In this document: positions 55,928 through 64,000 of the stretch, one piece after another
How the letters are laid out: every line of letters starts with the position of its first letter
Numbering within the stretch: position 1 is the stretch's first letter
Assembly: GCA_963824415.1 (NCBI GenBank)
Contig: CAWGPM010000002.1
Span: 776,791 to 840,790 of the forward strand
From: JABDQA01 sp963824415
Lineage (GTDB): Bacteria > Desulfobacterota > Desulfobulbia > Desulfobulbales > Desulfocapsaceae
Direction: 5' to 3'
DNA length: 64,000 bases
Notes under the pieces: generated by a model
Databases searched by the model: none
What the model was told of the DNA's origin: nothing
What the model saw: only the letters and a program-made list of their open reading frames with translations
Position numbers and translations under genes: made by a program

Positions 55928-56887
55928 ATGAAAGTAAGAAAGCCCAAAATACTAATATCGCTTTTAGTGATATTAATCAGCCAGTCTTTTATATCTATAG
56001 CTAGCCCCTTTTCAAAAGATGAAGAAATAACTGGGAGTATCGTTGAACATAACCTGTTTAAAAAACGTATAATTAGCAAAGAAAATGTTGATTTATCGGT
56101 GTGGCATCCACATTGGAAAGAAAGGTGTTATTTTAAGGATAAGACTAACAAAAAAAGTGCACATACAGACACTATTAAATATCTCTTAATACTTTTAAAT
56201 AAAGAACCAGAAATATCTAGGAATTTGTTATCTTTAACAAATCAATTGAATACCATTTTTTGTATTGATGAAAGAGATGATGAAACACGTGGATATTATG
56301 ATTTCAAGTATAATATTCTTGGTATTAAAGAACATCTAGATATATTTGAAAAACTAATAATATTTGTACATGAATTACGTCATATATCCCAGTTCACTCG
56401 TGGCTATCACAATTCTCTTGCATTTGATATAAATGAAATAATACGAATGAATTTTGCCATTGAAGCCGATGTACAAGCAATTGTAACTCTCTATGCGTGG
56501 CGAATGAAACAAGCGGGAACAGATGAAGTGTGGAATGCTTTATTGGGGTTTGAACATTATAGCGATATCGCCAAACAGTTTGAAAGAGAGATTAATCTAA
56601 GTCGAAATGAATCAAGAGCCACTTATGCCGCATTTGTACAGTGGTATAAATCAGAATGGAGAGTCGATAAATATTTTAAATGTTCTTATTCATGGTATGT
56701 GGACATGTTGGATGAGACTAAACTTATTCAAAAGTATATACAATTTCCTAGCGACTTTTTCGACAATCTTTGCGAGTTACCATGTGGTAAGAATTATAAC
56801 TGTCACAAATCAAATGAGATAACAGAAACACCACGAAATATTTTACAGAAAGCAAAGCAATATAGTACAGAAATTGCTAGCCCATAA
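55928..56887 (+). CDS. HExxH putative metallopeptidase
   Basis: A 319-residue protein, very AT-rich, beginning with a signal or anchor (ILISLLVILISQSFISIAS, about 8-26). The zinc motif FVHELRHISQF gives His148-Glu149-His152, and AIEADVQA with Glu179 is a candidate third ligand, a layout like DUF6782-type putative metallopeptidases. Several cysteines near the C-terminus (LCELPCGKNYNC) suggest an exported, disulfide-bearing protein. Start 55928 is taken over a GTG three codons upstream; neither has a clear ribosome-binding site. Codon use differs strongly from the chromosome, so it is likely a foreign gene. Confidence 0.7.
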   Translation: MKVRKPKILISLLVILISQSFISIASPFSKDEEITGSIVEHNLFKKRIISKENVDLSVWHPHWKERCYFKDKTNKKSAHTDTIKYLLILLNKEPEISRNLLSLTNQLNTIFCIDERDDETRGYYDFKYNILGIKEHLDIFEKLIIFVHELRHISQFTRGYHNSLAFDINEIIRMNFAIEADVQAIVTLYAWRMKQAGTDEVWNALLGFEHYSDIAKQFEREINLSRNESRATYAAFVQWYKSEWRVDKYFKCSYSWYVDMLDETKLIQKYIQFPSDFFDNLCELPCGKNYNCHKSNEITETPRNILQKAKQYSTEIASP

Positions 56888-57220
56888 ATACCAGATATTT
56901 AATGGGATATCCTTTGCCAATCTCAAGAATTTAAGTAAATTATTATCTTTAGATGTTCCTGTGAAGGTCGGTTTTCCCCTGTCTAGGAAAAGGAGCTTGC
57001 AGATGGTAAAGCGAATCTGGAGAGATACAGGAAACATTTTCAAAGGGCACATGAGCATAACCAATTGCTATCCCTACAATTCCGGAACATCTTTTAGTTT
57101 TAGGTCAAGGTACCTATCCTTAGTACGACCGAATTGGGCGATTGACTCTATGCTTGATTTTGTATACAATCGACAATGCACAAGAGTGAGCAGCCAAGTT
57201 GAATATAATTAGAGAAGAAC
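56888..57220. other. Spacer at the end of the accessory region
   Basis: 333 bp with repeat B copy 5 and the presumptive promoter of the GntR operon; GC rises toward the regulator gene. No gene called. Confidence 0.5.
56961..57045 (+). repeat. Dispersed repeat family B, copy 5 (long form)
   Basis: Aligns over about 85 bp with 48285-48368, sharing GTGAAGGT, TTTTCCCCTGTCTAGGAAA, GGAGCTTGC and the GATACAGGAA core. Confidence 0.8.
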
Positions 57221-57895
57221 ATGCCCTTTGAACACAAAAGCCTCGTCTCATCAATTGCTGAAAGCATCGAAGAGCAGATTCTCAGTGGGAGTTTGAAACC
57301 GGGTGAACGACTCAGGGAACAACAACTCTGCGAGGAATTTGACGTAAGCAGATCGCCCGTGCGAGAGGCTCTGATTATTCTTGAAAATCAAGGTTTTATT
57401 GTTAAAGAGGCCCGCAAAGGGGTCCGAGTCGCCATAGCTACGCACAAGAAGGTCGTGGATGCATACACCATCAGGGCGAACCTGGAGAGCCTGGCCACGT
57501 ATCTTGCGGTAAAACGTAACAAATCGGGTTTGATAGAAAACCTTAAAATACTTAATAACAAACTAAAGCAGGCGTGTACCGCAGGGAGGGTAAAGGAGTA
57601 TTATCGAATTAACCTTCAGTTTCACGAAACGTTGATCAATCAGTGCGGCAACGAGCAACTCATTTATATGCTGCAGTTATTTATCAAGCAAACGGCTCGA
57701 TATCGAAAGGAAATTCTCTCTGCTCCCGGAAAAATGGAGGAATCACTTAAAAATCATAAAAAACTGATCGATTGCCTTGAAGAGGGAGACGCCGAAGCCG
57801 CCGAAAAAATCCGCAAAGAATTGATTCTGTCGAGCCTTAACCATCTGAGTCGAAAACTGGAAAGCACGGAGGAAAGCGTTGAAGATCAATCCTGA
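57221..57895 (+). CDS. GntR-family regulator (FCD/FadR type)
   Basis: A 224-residue transcription factor. The N-terminal winged helix has LREQQLCEEFDVSRSPVREA (about 30-49); the C-terminal FCD ligand domain has LQFHETLINQCGNEQLI with metal-binding His near 145 and a later His in LKNHKKLIDCLEEGD. Such regulators respond to carboxylic acids. It overlaps the ferredoxin gene by 17 bp and heads the catabolic cluster, which it probably controls. Confidence 0.9.
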   Translation: MPFEHKSLVSSIAESIEEQILSGSLKPGERLREQQLCEEFDVSRSPVREALIILENQGFIVKEARKGVRVAIATHKKVVDAYTIRANLESLATYLAVKRNKSGLIENLKILNNKLKQACTAGRVKEYYRINLQFHETLINQCGNEQLIYMLQLFIKQTARYRKEILSAPGKMEESLKNHKKLIDCLEEGDAEAAEKIRKELILSSLNHLSRKLESTEESVEDQS

Positions 57896-58598
57896 AGCAT
57901 GCATCTCCTGTCTTGAATGTATCGATTTCTGTCCAATGCATTGCATCCTAGAGGAAGATGAAGAGGTTCTTATCGATCAAGATGAATGCGTGGAATGCGG
58001 TGTCTGCCTGCACACCGAGGTTTGCCCGACAGACGCGATTTACCGCCCGGAGGAGTCTTTTGTTTATCCGCGTGCCATACGCATGCAGATGAGCGACCCA
58101 AGTGCCCAGCACCCGGCATTCAAGGCGTGGGGTCGGGGGACAGAAGAAGCGAAGACCAATGATGTCACGGGTAAATTCGGTCACGGAGAATACGGCATGC
58201 TGTTTGAGTTCGGAAGACCGGTAACGGGTACAAGGTTAACCGAAGTACAGAAGATAACTAGGGCCGTATGTGGTCTGGGAATCGAAATTATTGAGGAAAA
58301 CCCAGTTTTTGGTCTCCTTGAAGATAAACAGACCGGACTCATCAGAAAGGAGTTCTTGCAAGAGAAGGTGCTGTCAATCATCTTGGAGATCCGCTTCGGC
58401 GCAGATAGACTGGCAGAGGTAGTGGAAAAAATCCTGCCGCTGCTCGACGATGTTGATACGGTTGTCTCATTGGGACTGGTTACCAGGTTCGATGATAAAG
58501 GTGAGCTTTCCGTTATCCAGGATTTGGAGGCGCTCAACGTTCCAGTGCGGCCCAATGCCAAAATTAATGTCGGCCTCGGGCGCCCGCTGATCAAATAG
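57879..58598 (+). CDS. 2[4Fe-4S] ferredoxin protein with unknown C-terminal domain
   Basis: A 239-residue protein starting at TTG, with GGAGGAAAGCG just upstream. The first 60 residues carry two cluster motifs: CISCLECIDFCP and CVECGVCLHTEVCP. The remaining 180 residues contain a GHGEYGMLFEFGRPVTGTR segment and alpha/beta elements that I cannot assign. It overlaps the regulator and precedes the Cys-rich gene by 15 bp, so these two probably act together in the pathway. Confidence 0.82.
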   Translation: MKINPEACISCLECIDFCPMHCILEEDEEVLIDQDECVECGVCLHTEVCPTDAIYRPEESFVYPRAIRMQMSDPSAQHPAFKAWGRGTEEAKTNDVTGKFGHGEYGMLFEFGRPVTGTRLTEVQKITRAVCGLGIEIIEENPVFGLLEDKQTGLIRKEFLQEKVLSIILEIRFGADRLAEVVEKILPLLDDVDTVVSLGLVTRFDDKGELSVIQDLEALNVPVRPNAKINVGLGRPLIK

Positions 58599-58613
58599 GA
58601 GAAAATTCACACC

Positions 58614-59267
58614 ATGAGCCATTCTCTGCACCGGTACGGGTCCGTCGAGAACCTGAAAAACGATTTTTGCATCTATTCCCGGGCGGCCAGGGGGGTAAAC
58701 AGGGAAAATTGCGGTGAAAAATTGCGTCGTATTCTGGAAATATATCTATCGAGCGACGCCGTCAATTTTGGCTCGAGTCATTCAGGAAAATGTTACCTCG
58801 CCGGCCTTGATCTCGAAGAATATGCCAAATCCCTCGACAATTCCTATGGGATAATAGCCACGTTCAGCGACCGCAAAGATGTGCTCAATGCGCTGAAGAA
58901 AATGAAAATGGCGAAACTGGGCATTTCAACCGTAGTCAGCGGCCTGATTGACGAAGTTAAAAGTATTGCTGAGGAGGCCGGCCTGCAGCCTCACACGGCA
59001 CTCTTATCCCTTGGAATCCACGGAAAAAGAAGCGTACTGCCGGAAGACGAGATTTTGGAAATCGTCACCATGTGCGGGCATTCTCTCATCAGCCCCAGGC
59101 TCGTCCGCTCTGTATTGGAGAAGATACAAAACGAGGAGATATCCCCAAAGGAAGGGGCCCTGCAACTGACACGCCCCTGCTCCTGCGGTATCTTCAATAC
59201 GACCCGCTGTCAAACGTTGGTGGAGAAGAGACCGAAAACACAACAGGAGGGCCGCTGCAGGGAATAA
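58614..59267 (+). CDS. Unknown protein with C-terminal cysteine cluster
   Basis: A 217-residue protein with early cysteines (IYSRAARGVNRENCG, GKCYLAGLDLEEY) and a C-terminal RPCSCGIFNTTRCQ. A central region GIHGKRSVLPEDEILEIV is followed by a helical part. No membrane segment. It resembles no family I can name; the cysteines could bind a metal or Fe-S centre, and its ferredoxin neighbour supports a redox role. Confidence 0.65.
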   Translation: MSHSLHRYGSVENLKNDFCIYSRAARGVNRENCGEKLRRILEIYLSSDAVNFGSSHSGKCYLAGLDLEEYAKSLDNSYGIIATFSDRKDVLNALKKMKMAKLGISTVVSGLIDEVKSIAEEAGLQPHTALLSLGIHGKRSVLPEDEILEIVTMCGHSLISPRLVRSVLEKIQNEEISPKEGALQLTRPCSCGIFNTTRCQTLVEKRPKTQQEGRCRE

Positions 59268-59573
59268 ACTGATTTAATACCACCGCCCAGGAAATGACCA
59301 GATGGCTGCCTAAAAAATTTTTCCAAAAGGAGGTAAACAACGCTGCACGCTGTAAATCCGCATGTTCCTTATGGCCATATTTTAAGGGTTTGCGCTTTGT
59401 CATACGGCATGCCGAAGGGGAGACAACCGATTCAGCAGGTGGTGAGGCTGTTCACTTGGTATTGGCAGCAGGAGGAAAACCGGCACTGTTATTAAATGGA
59501 TGCCAATTTCCCTTTAGATTAATGCAGGTGCGACAACCTCATAGAGACACAATTCAAAAAACTGGAGGGAGCG
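59268..59573. other. Spacer before tctC
   Basis: 306 bp. A 98-codon plus-strand frame here overlaps the tctC start and has no good initiation site; it is not called. GGAGG precedes tctC. Confidence 0.5.
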
Positions 59574-60536
59574 ATGAAAAGAACAATTAGTACTTTACTG
59601 GTGGTCGCTGCAATAGCCGCGATCGGTCTCAACACAACCAGGGCTTCTGCCGCGGAAAAGTATCCCCATGAAACCGTCACGCTGATTACCCACTCCAGTC
59701 CTGGTGGTGGCAGTGACGTTTTTCTTCGACAATTGTCGGGCTACATCGGACCTGCACTTGGTGTAAACGTCGTCGTAGAAAACGTTCGCGGAGGCTCGGG
59801 AGCGAAAGCCATGGCCCGTCTGGCGCAAGCTCCGGCAGACGGTTCTATTTTCTATGCCACGACACCGACATTCATCTACACATCTCTGCTGTCTGATCCC
59901 GAATACAAGTATTCCGACCTGGAGCCTCTAGTCAATATGTTTATTGATCCTGAAGTTATTTATACTTCGGCCAAGAGCCCATACATGACACTCGAAGACG
60001 TAATCAATAAAGCCCGGGAGGGACGCGGTCAGTGGGGCGCGGCCAACCCCGCCTCTTTGGAACGCCAAGCCCTGGAACAGCTGAAAGCTGCCGCGCAGGT
60101 TGAGGCGGCCATTGTAACCCATGAAGGTGGCGGCGATTTGATGATCAATGTTTTGAACGATACATTGCAGATGGGGGTCGGAGAGGTTCAGGAATTATTG
60201 TCACAGTTGGAGGCCAAGCAGGTGAGACTCCTGGCCACCTTCAGCAGTCAACGGCTCGAGAATTTTCCGGATATTCCAACTGTCAAGGAACTGGGATATG
60301 ACGTTGTCGTACAAAAATTTCGCGGTTTGGCTGGCCCCAAGGGTATACCAGCCGATGTGGTTGCCATGTGGGAAAAGGCTGTGCAGGAAGTGCTCGCCAA
60401 TCCGGAATACAAGGCAGCCTATCAGGAAGTCAACTTGCGCGCGGAGTACATACCTCATGCCGAATACGTCCAGTTTATCAAGGATTTTGGCGAGGAAACA
60501 GGAAACTTCCTCCGGGAAGCGGGCGTAATAAAATAG
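59574..60536 (+). CDS. Tripartite tricarboxylate transporter substrate-binding protein (TctC)
   Basis: A 320-residue periplasmic solute-binding protein of the Bug/TctC family with a signal peptide (LLVVAAIAAIGLNTTRASAA, about 6-25). The mature start YPHETVTLITHSSPGGGSDVFLRQLSGY is typical, with substrate-contact segments VVENVRGGSGAKAMARLAQA and WGAANPASLERQA. Carboxylates are usual ligands; which one cannot be told. GGAGG precedes ATG. Confidence 0.93.
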   Translation: MKRTISTLLVVAAIAAIGLNTTRASAAEKYPHETVTLITHSSPGGGSDVFLRQLSGYIGPALGVNVVVENVRGGSGAKAMARLAQAPADGSIFYATTPTFIYTSLLSDPEYKYSDLEPLVNMFIDPEVIYTSAKSPYMTLEDVINKAREGRGQWGAANPASLERQALEQLKAAAQVEAAIVTHEGGGDLMINVLNDTLQMGVGEVQELLSQLEAKQVRLLATFSSQRLENFPDIPTVKELGYDVVVQKFRGLAGPKGIPADVVAMWEKAVQEVLANPEYKAAYQEVNLRAEYIPHAEYVQFIKDFGEETGNFLREAGVIK

Positions 60537-60612
60537 CATAACAGGGGGCAGGTTCAGGAGATGAACACCTGCCCCTTCCCATTATCTCACAACTCTCTGT
60601 TCAGGAAGAATA

Positions 60613-61098
60613 ATGATTACGCGCAATATGGCGGGTGGGCTTCTTACCTTGCTGCTCGGAAGTGTTTATCTCTACTTCGCCTATAAAATCCGCCCGAGTG
60701 CACTTGCCGACACGATGGGCGCAGGAGGTGTGCCCCGCGTCTATGGTTGGCTGCTTGTGGGGCTCAGTGTTTTACTAATTTGCCGGTCACTGTATGAGTA
60801 TTGGCGAAATGCCGATAGAAAAGCAATGACCATGGAATGGAAAGGCCAAGGAATTAAAACTCTTAAGGCGGCCGGTCTGCTCTGCTTCGGCATTGCTTAT
60901 CTTCTGATAGTCGATTCCTTGGGGTATTTGCTCTCCATTGCTCTTCTTCTGATCGGCGTTGCAATTTATCGAGGTGCACCCATTGGAGCGCGATTAGTCA
61001 TAACGGGAATAGGGGGTGCAATTTCTCTCTGGATAATCTTCGCGGTCGTGCTGGGCGTACATATGCCACCGGGAGTTTTAGAAACATTAGGTCTCTGA
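60613..61098 (+). CDS. Tripartite tricarboxylate transporter small membrane subunit (TctB)
   Basis: A 161-residue four-helix protein in the TctB place, between the binding protein and TctA. Helices lie about 7-23, 40-57, 79-95 and 100-150. AGGAAG precedes ATG. Identified by size, topology and position. Confidence 0.88.
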   Translation: MITRNMAGGLLTLLLGSVYLYFAYKIRPSALADTMGAGGVPRVYGWLLVGLSVLLICRSLYEYWRNADRKAMTMEWKGQGIKTLKAAGLLCFGIAYLLIVDSLGYLLSIALLLIGVAIYRGAPIGARLVITGIGGAISLWIIFAVVLGVHMPPGVLETLGL

Positions 61099-61147
61099 TC
61101 CGCATGCACATTATTATCTATCGCTCCGCCATCAATAGAGCCAAGTA

Positions 61148-62665
61148 ATGGAAACAATTCTCGCTTCTGCCGCACATCTCATCGAAATAAAACTCCTCCT
61201 TGCCGCGCTCGCCGGAGTCGCATGGGGCATCCTGGGGGGAGCTCTACCAGGAATTTCACCCTCCATCACTATGGCCTTGCTGTTGCCATTCACGTATACC
61301 CTGGAGCCGGGAGCCGCTATTGTTCTTCTTGCCTCAACTTACATTGGCGCTGAGTACGGAGGTTCTGTTCCGGCGATTCTAATCCGAACACCGGGAACAA
61401 ATGCCGCCGCGGCTGCGGTCCTTGATGGTTATGAAATGAACTTGCAGGGCAAACCTGGACTGGCTTTGGGTATATCTCTTTATTCAGGTGTGGTCGGCAG
61501 TCTGTTCGGCCTCGCGATGCTGATACTTCTCTCTGGACCACTGGCAAGTGTGGCTCTGGCGTTTACCCCGCCTGCCTATTTTGCTCTCGGAGTTCTCGGG
61601 TTGAGTGTGATTGCCACCTTATCGGGCGAATCTTTGGTCAAGGGTTTCATTGCCGCCCTCTTGGGATTGATGGTAGCGACTATCGGTACCGACCCGGTTG
61701 CTGGCTCCAATCGTTTCACTTTCGGCAGTCCCGATCTGCTGTCAGGCATAGCACCCGTGATGATCATGGTCGGCCTCTTTGCCATGAGTGAACTTCTGGT
61801 GCAAGCAGGAAGCAAAAGATCCTCTGAAAAAGCCGCAATCCGGACTCGACTGCAATTTCCCGGATTAAAATTGGCAAAACGAATTGCCTTTCCCCAAGCA
61901 TTGGGCTGCATCATCGGCACCTTCGAGGGAGCGATGCCGGGTGCCGGCGGTACGGTTGCATCTTTTATGTCATACAACGAAGCCCGTCGCTGGTCCCGCC
62001 ATCCCGAAGAATTCGGCAAGGGGTCTCCAGAAGGGATCGCGGCACCGGAAAGCGCCAACAACGCCGTTGCCGAGACGGCACTGATACCTTTGCTCGCCTT
62101 CGGGATACCGGGCTCGAATTCTACAGCTATTTTACTCGGCGGTTTTCTGATCCATGGCATCAGGCCGGGTCCCATGCTCTTTCAACGTTCAGCTGATGTG
62201 GTTTACAGCCTTTACGCCGGTCTTTTCACTGCGGCCATCGCCTTGTTGTTCATTGGTATTGCCTTGTTACCGCTTTGTATTTGGCTGGTTAATCGACCCC
62301 ATTATTATCTCAGTGCTTTTATTTACGCATTGATACTTTCTGGTATTTATTCAATTCATAACAGTCTCTTTGACCTTGGTGTTATGATAACCGCTGGAGT
62401 GATTGGTTATTTCATGAAGATGTTCCGGTTTCCTTTCCTGCCTGCGGTTTTGGGGTTGGTTCTCGGTTATCTCATGGAAAGCAATTTACGCCGTTCTCTG
62501 GTGCTTTCAGGCGATGATCTTGGAATATTCATAGATGACCGGATATCGCTTTTTCTGTTATCGCTTGCTCTTTTGTTTGTAGCGGGCTCTCTTGGCCGCC
62601 GGTTTTTCACTTTCTTCAAGCAGCGCAAATTCTCCGCAGAGTCGGCGAAGACCGAGGGAAAATGA
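61148..62665 (+). CDS. Tripartite tricarboxylate transporter large membrane subunit (TctA)
   Basis: A 505-residue, about twelve-helix permease. Diagnostic segments are GILGGALPGISPSITMALLLP near 27-47, FGIPGSNSTAILLGGFLIHGI near 318-338, and PESANNAVAETALIPLL. It works with TctB and TctC to import the carboxylate using an ion gradient. Its stop overlaps the MmgE/PrpD start. Confidence 0.94.
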   Translation: METILASAAHLIEIKLLLAALAGVAWGILGGALPGISPSITMALLLPFTYTLEPGAAIVLLASTYIGAEYGGSVPAILIRTPGTNAAAAAVLDGYEMNLQGKPGLALGISLYSGVVGSLFGLAMLILLSGPLASVALAFTPPAYFALGVLGLSVIATLSGESLVKGFIAALLGLMVATIGTDPVAGSNRFTFGSPDLLSGIAPVMIMVGLFAMSELLVQAGSKRSSEKAAIRTRLQFPGLKLAKRIAFPQALGCIIGTFEGAMPGAGGTVASFMSYNEARRWSRHPEEFGKGSPEGIAAPESANNAVAETALIPLLAFGIPGSNSTAILLGGFLIHGIRPGPMLFQRSADVVYSLYAGLFTAAIALLFIGIALLPLCIWLVNRPHYYLSAFIYALILSGIYSIHNSLFDLGVMITAGVIGYFMKMFRFPFLPAVLGLVLGYLMESNLRRSLVLSGDDLGIFIDDRISLFLLSLALLFVAGSLGRRFFTFFKQRKFSAESAKTEGK

Positions 62666-64000
62666 TGAACGACAACTTAAATGAGATAACGGTTTCGCAA
62701 CGATTATCCCGCTGGGCTTTATCGCTAAAGCACTCGGATTTGCCGCAAGCAACAGTCGAAAAAATGAGAGATATTCTGGTTGATATCGTCGGCTTGTGCT
62801 TCGCCGCCCGGCACCAGGATTATGTACTGGCAACCAAGGCGGCTGCCGAATCCGGCGACCATGTAATCATCGGCCATATCGACAGGGTCTCTCCTGCAAG
62901 CGCCGCCCTGGTTAACGGTACCGCAGCCCACGGCGAGGATTTCGACGACACTTTTGAGGGCGGGCCGGTTCATTCGGGAGCTGTCCTGGTGCCCGCTCTC
63001 CTGGCTGCGGTCCAAAGCCGTAGATTGACCAATGACCGGGTCGTCCTGGGCCTGGCGGTCGGGGCGGAGGTCATGTGTCGACTTGCTCTGACCCTTCCAA
63101 AAGCTGTCCACCGTGCCGGCTTTCACCCCACAGCCGTCTTAGGAGTATTCGGGGCCACGGTGGGAATCTGTGCTGCCAGCGGAGCGAGCGAGAAAGTGAC
63201 CGCTCACGCACTCGGTATTGCCGGAAGTATGGCATCCGGAATTATCGAGTATCTTGGTGACGGAAGTTGGACGAAACGCATGCATCCTGGCTGGGCGGCA
63301 CAGTCCGCCTTACGGGCCTGTAATATGGCTCAGGCTGGTTTCACAGGCCCCAAGGCAGTTTTTGAAGGCAAACACGGTGCGTTCAGGACATTTGCACCGT
63401 CCATTGAAGCGCGGCAGGATCAGTTATTTAAGGACCTGGGTCAGCGCTGGGTGGCGGAAACAATTGCCTTCAAATCTTATCCCTGCGGTGGCATGATCCA
63501 ACCATATATCGATTGCGCCATAAAATTGCGCGACCGTGGAGCGGCGCGTGACGGGATCGCTTCGGTGGTGAGCAAAACAGCCGAAGGAATAGTACATCGT
63601 CTGTGGGAGCCAATCGAATTAAAACGGCGACCGCCAACCGCGTTTGCCGCCAAGTTTTCAACACCTTTCGGCATTGCTTTGGGTCTGGTTCGGGGTCATG
63701 CGCAACTGAGCGATTACACCGATGCCTCTATCAAAGATGACGAACTCTTGAAGATTGCAGCCCTCGTCGACTTTGAAATCGACCCAGATAATCCGTATCC
63801 GGATGTTTTCACCGGGCATGTGCGGATCGTGTATAACAACGGTCATATTGAGGAAGCGGAACAGGGCTTTGTCAGGGGAGGAATGGCAAATCCTTTGTCG
63901 CGGCAGGAAATCGACGATAAGTTCAAGGCAAATGTTGCGTACGGCTACTGTGATGACGGTGCGCACCTCCTCAAGGTGTGCGAGAAAATCGGTACCGAAC
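62662..64000 (+). CDS. MmgE/PrpD-family protein (3' end outside window)
   Basis: An open frame of at least 446 codons reaching the window end. The start ATG ATG at 62662/62665 overlaps the tctA stop; GAGGG precedes it. Motifs typical of the MmgE/PrpD family: LVDIVGLCFAAR near 42, VNGTAAHGEDFDDTFEGGPV with the catalytic-region His/Asp near 93-110, and AHALGIAGSMASGIIEYL. The family includes 2-methylcitrate dehydratase, cis-aconitate decarboxylase and iminodisuccinate epimerase. Which acid is handled here is not evident. Confidence 0.88.
   Translation, partial: MMNDNLNEITVSQRLSRWALSLKHSDLPQATVEKMRDILVDIVGLCFAARHQDYVLATKAAAESGDHVIIGHIDRVSPASAALVNGTAAHGEDFDDTFEGGPVHSGAVLVPALLAAVQSRRLTNDRVVLGLAVGAEVMCRLALTLPKAVHRAGFHPTAVLGVFGATVGICAASGASEKVTAHALGIAGSMASGIIEYLGDGSWTKRMHPGWAAQSALRACNMAQAGFTGPKAVFEGKHGAFRTFAPSIEARQDQLFKDLGQRWVAETIAFKSYPCGGMIQPYIDCAIKLRDRGAARDGIASVVSKTAEGIVHRLWEPIELKRRPPTAFAAKFSTPFGIALGLVRGHAQLSDYTDASIKDDELLKIAALVDFEIDPDNPYPDVFTGHVRIVYNNGHIEEAEQGFVRGGMANPLSRQEIDDKFKANVAYGYCDDGAHLLKVCEKIGTE

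Noticed and set aside
59294..59590. 98-codon frame before tctC
   Set aside because: Overlaps the well-supported tctC start; no initiation site.

Overview
The window reads as a chromosome segment of a Gram-negative anaerobe, most likely a Desulfobacterota (deltaproteobacterial) sulfur-metabolising bacterium near the Desulfobulbales. This is inferred from gene content: a Na+-pumping NADH:quinone reductase with its flavin transferase, a CoA-disulfide/persulfide reductase with a rhodanese tail, a DsrC/TusE-family protein beside a probable selenoprotein, an alpha-type glutamine synthetase, and a tripartite tricarboxylate transporter. No rRNA or other taxonomic marker is present.

Layout. 1-5.8 kb: a minus-strand operon apbE-nqrABCDEF, with nqrF cut by the window edge. 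6-33.9 kb: ordinary high-GC chromosome. It carries a HerA-like ATPase, a PanE-like reductase, a cobalamin riboswitch with its own terminator ahead of a 46-residue basic protein, ArgD-like and EamA proteins, a persulfide-reductase/TrmO/CGGC/metallo-hydrolase block, enolase, MutM with a phosphopantetheinyl transferase, CvpA/UPF0280/PilZ, dTDP-rhamnose and GDP-mannose genes, and MtnA. 34.5-40.3 kb: a nitrogen block amt-PII-glnD-glnA closed by a strong terminator. 40.4-43.3 kb: a DUF721/DciA-like gene and a cysteine synthase fused to a cysteinyl-tRNA-synthetase-like domain whose ATP-site signatures are all altered.

43.4-57.2 kb: right after a tRNA-Arg(TCT) the DNA becomes AT-rich, gene-poor and rich in short dispersed repeats, with an IS3 remnant. 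It looks like an accessory or decaying integrated region. Its genes are mostly exported or orphan: EamA, a cupin, DUF1254, DUF1566, a two-domain exported protein, a YedY-like Mo-cofactor protein, a Tat-exported protein, an Ldh-family dehydrogenase and an HExxH protein. It also holds a DsrC-like gene followed after 30 bp by a small [2Fe-2S]-type protein with an in-frame UGA and a SECIS-like hairpin, probably a selenoprotein.

57.2-64 kb: a plus-strand set of a GntR regulator, a two-cluster ferredoxin protein, an unknown Cys-rich protein, TctC-TctB-TctA and an MmgE/PrpD-family protein (open at the window end), which looks like uptake and catabolism of a carboxylic acid.

The two observations I rate highest are the UGA-containing gene next to the DsrC-like gene (55.36-55.61 kb) and the cysteine synthase fused to a degenerate CysRS (40.93-43.27 kb). 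The riboswitch-controlled 46-residue protein and the dispersed repeat families come next.
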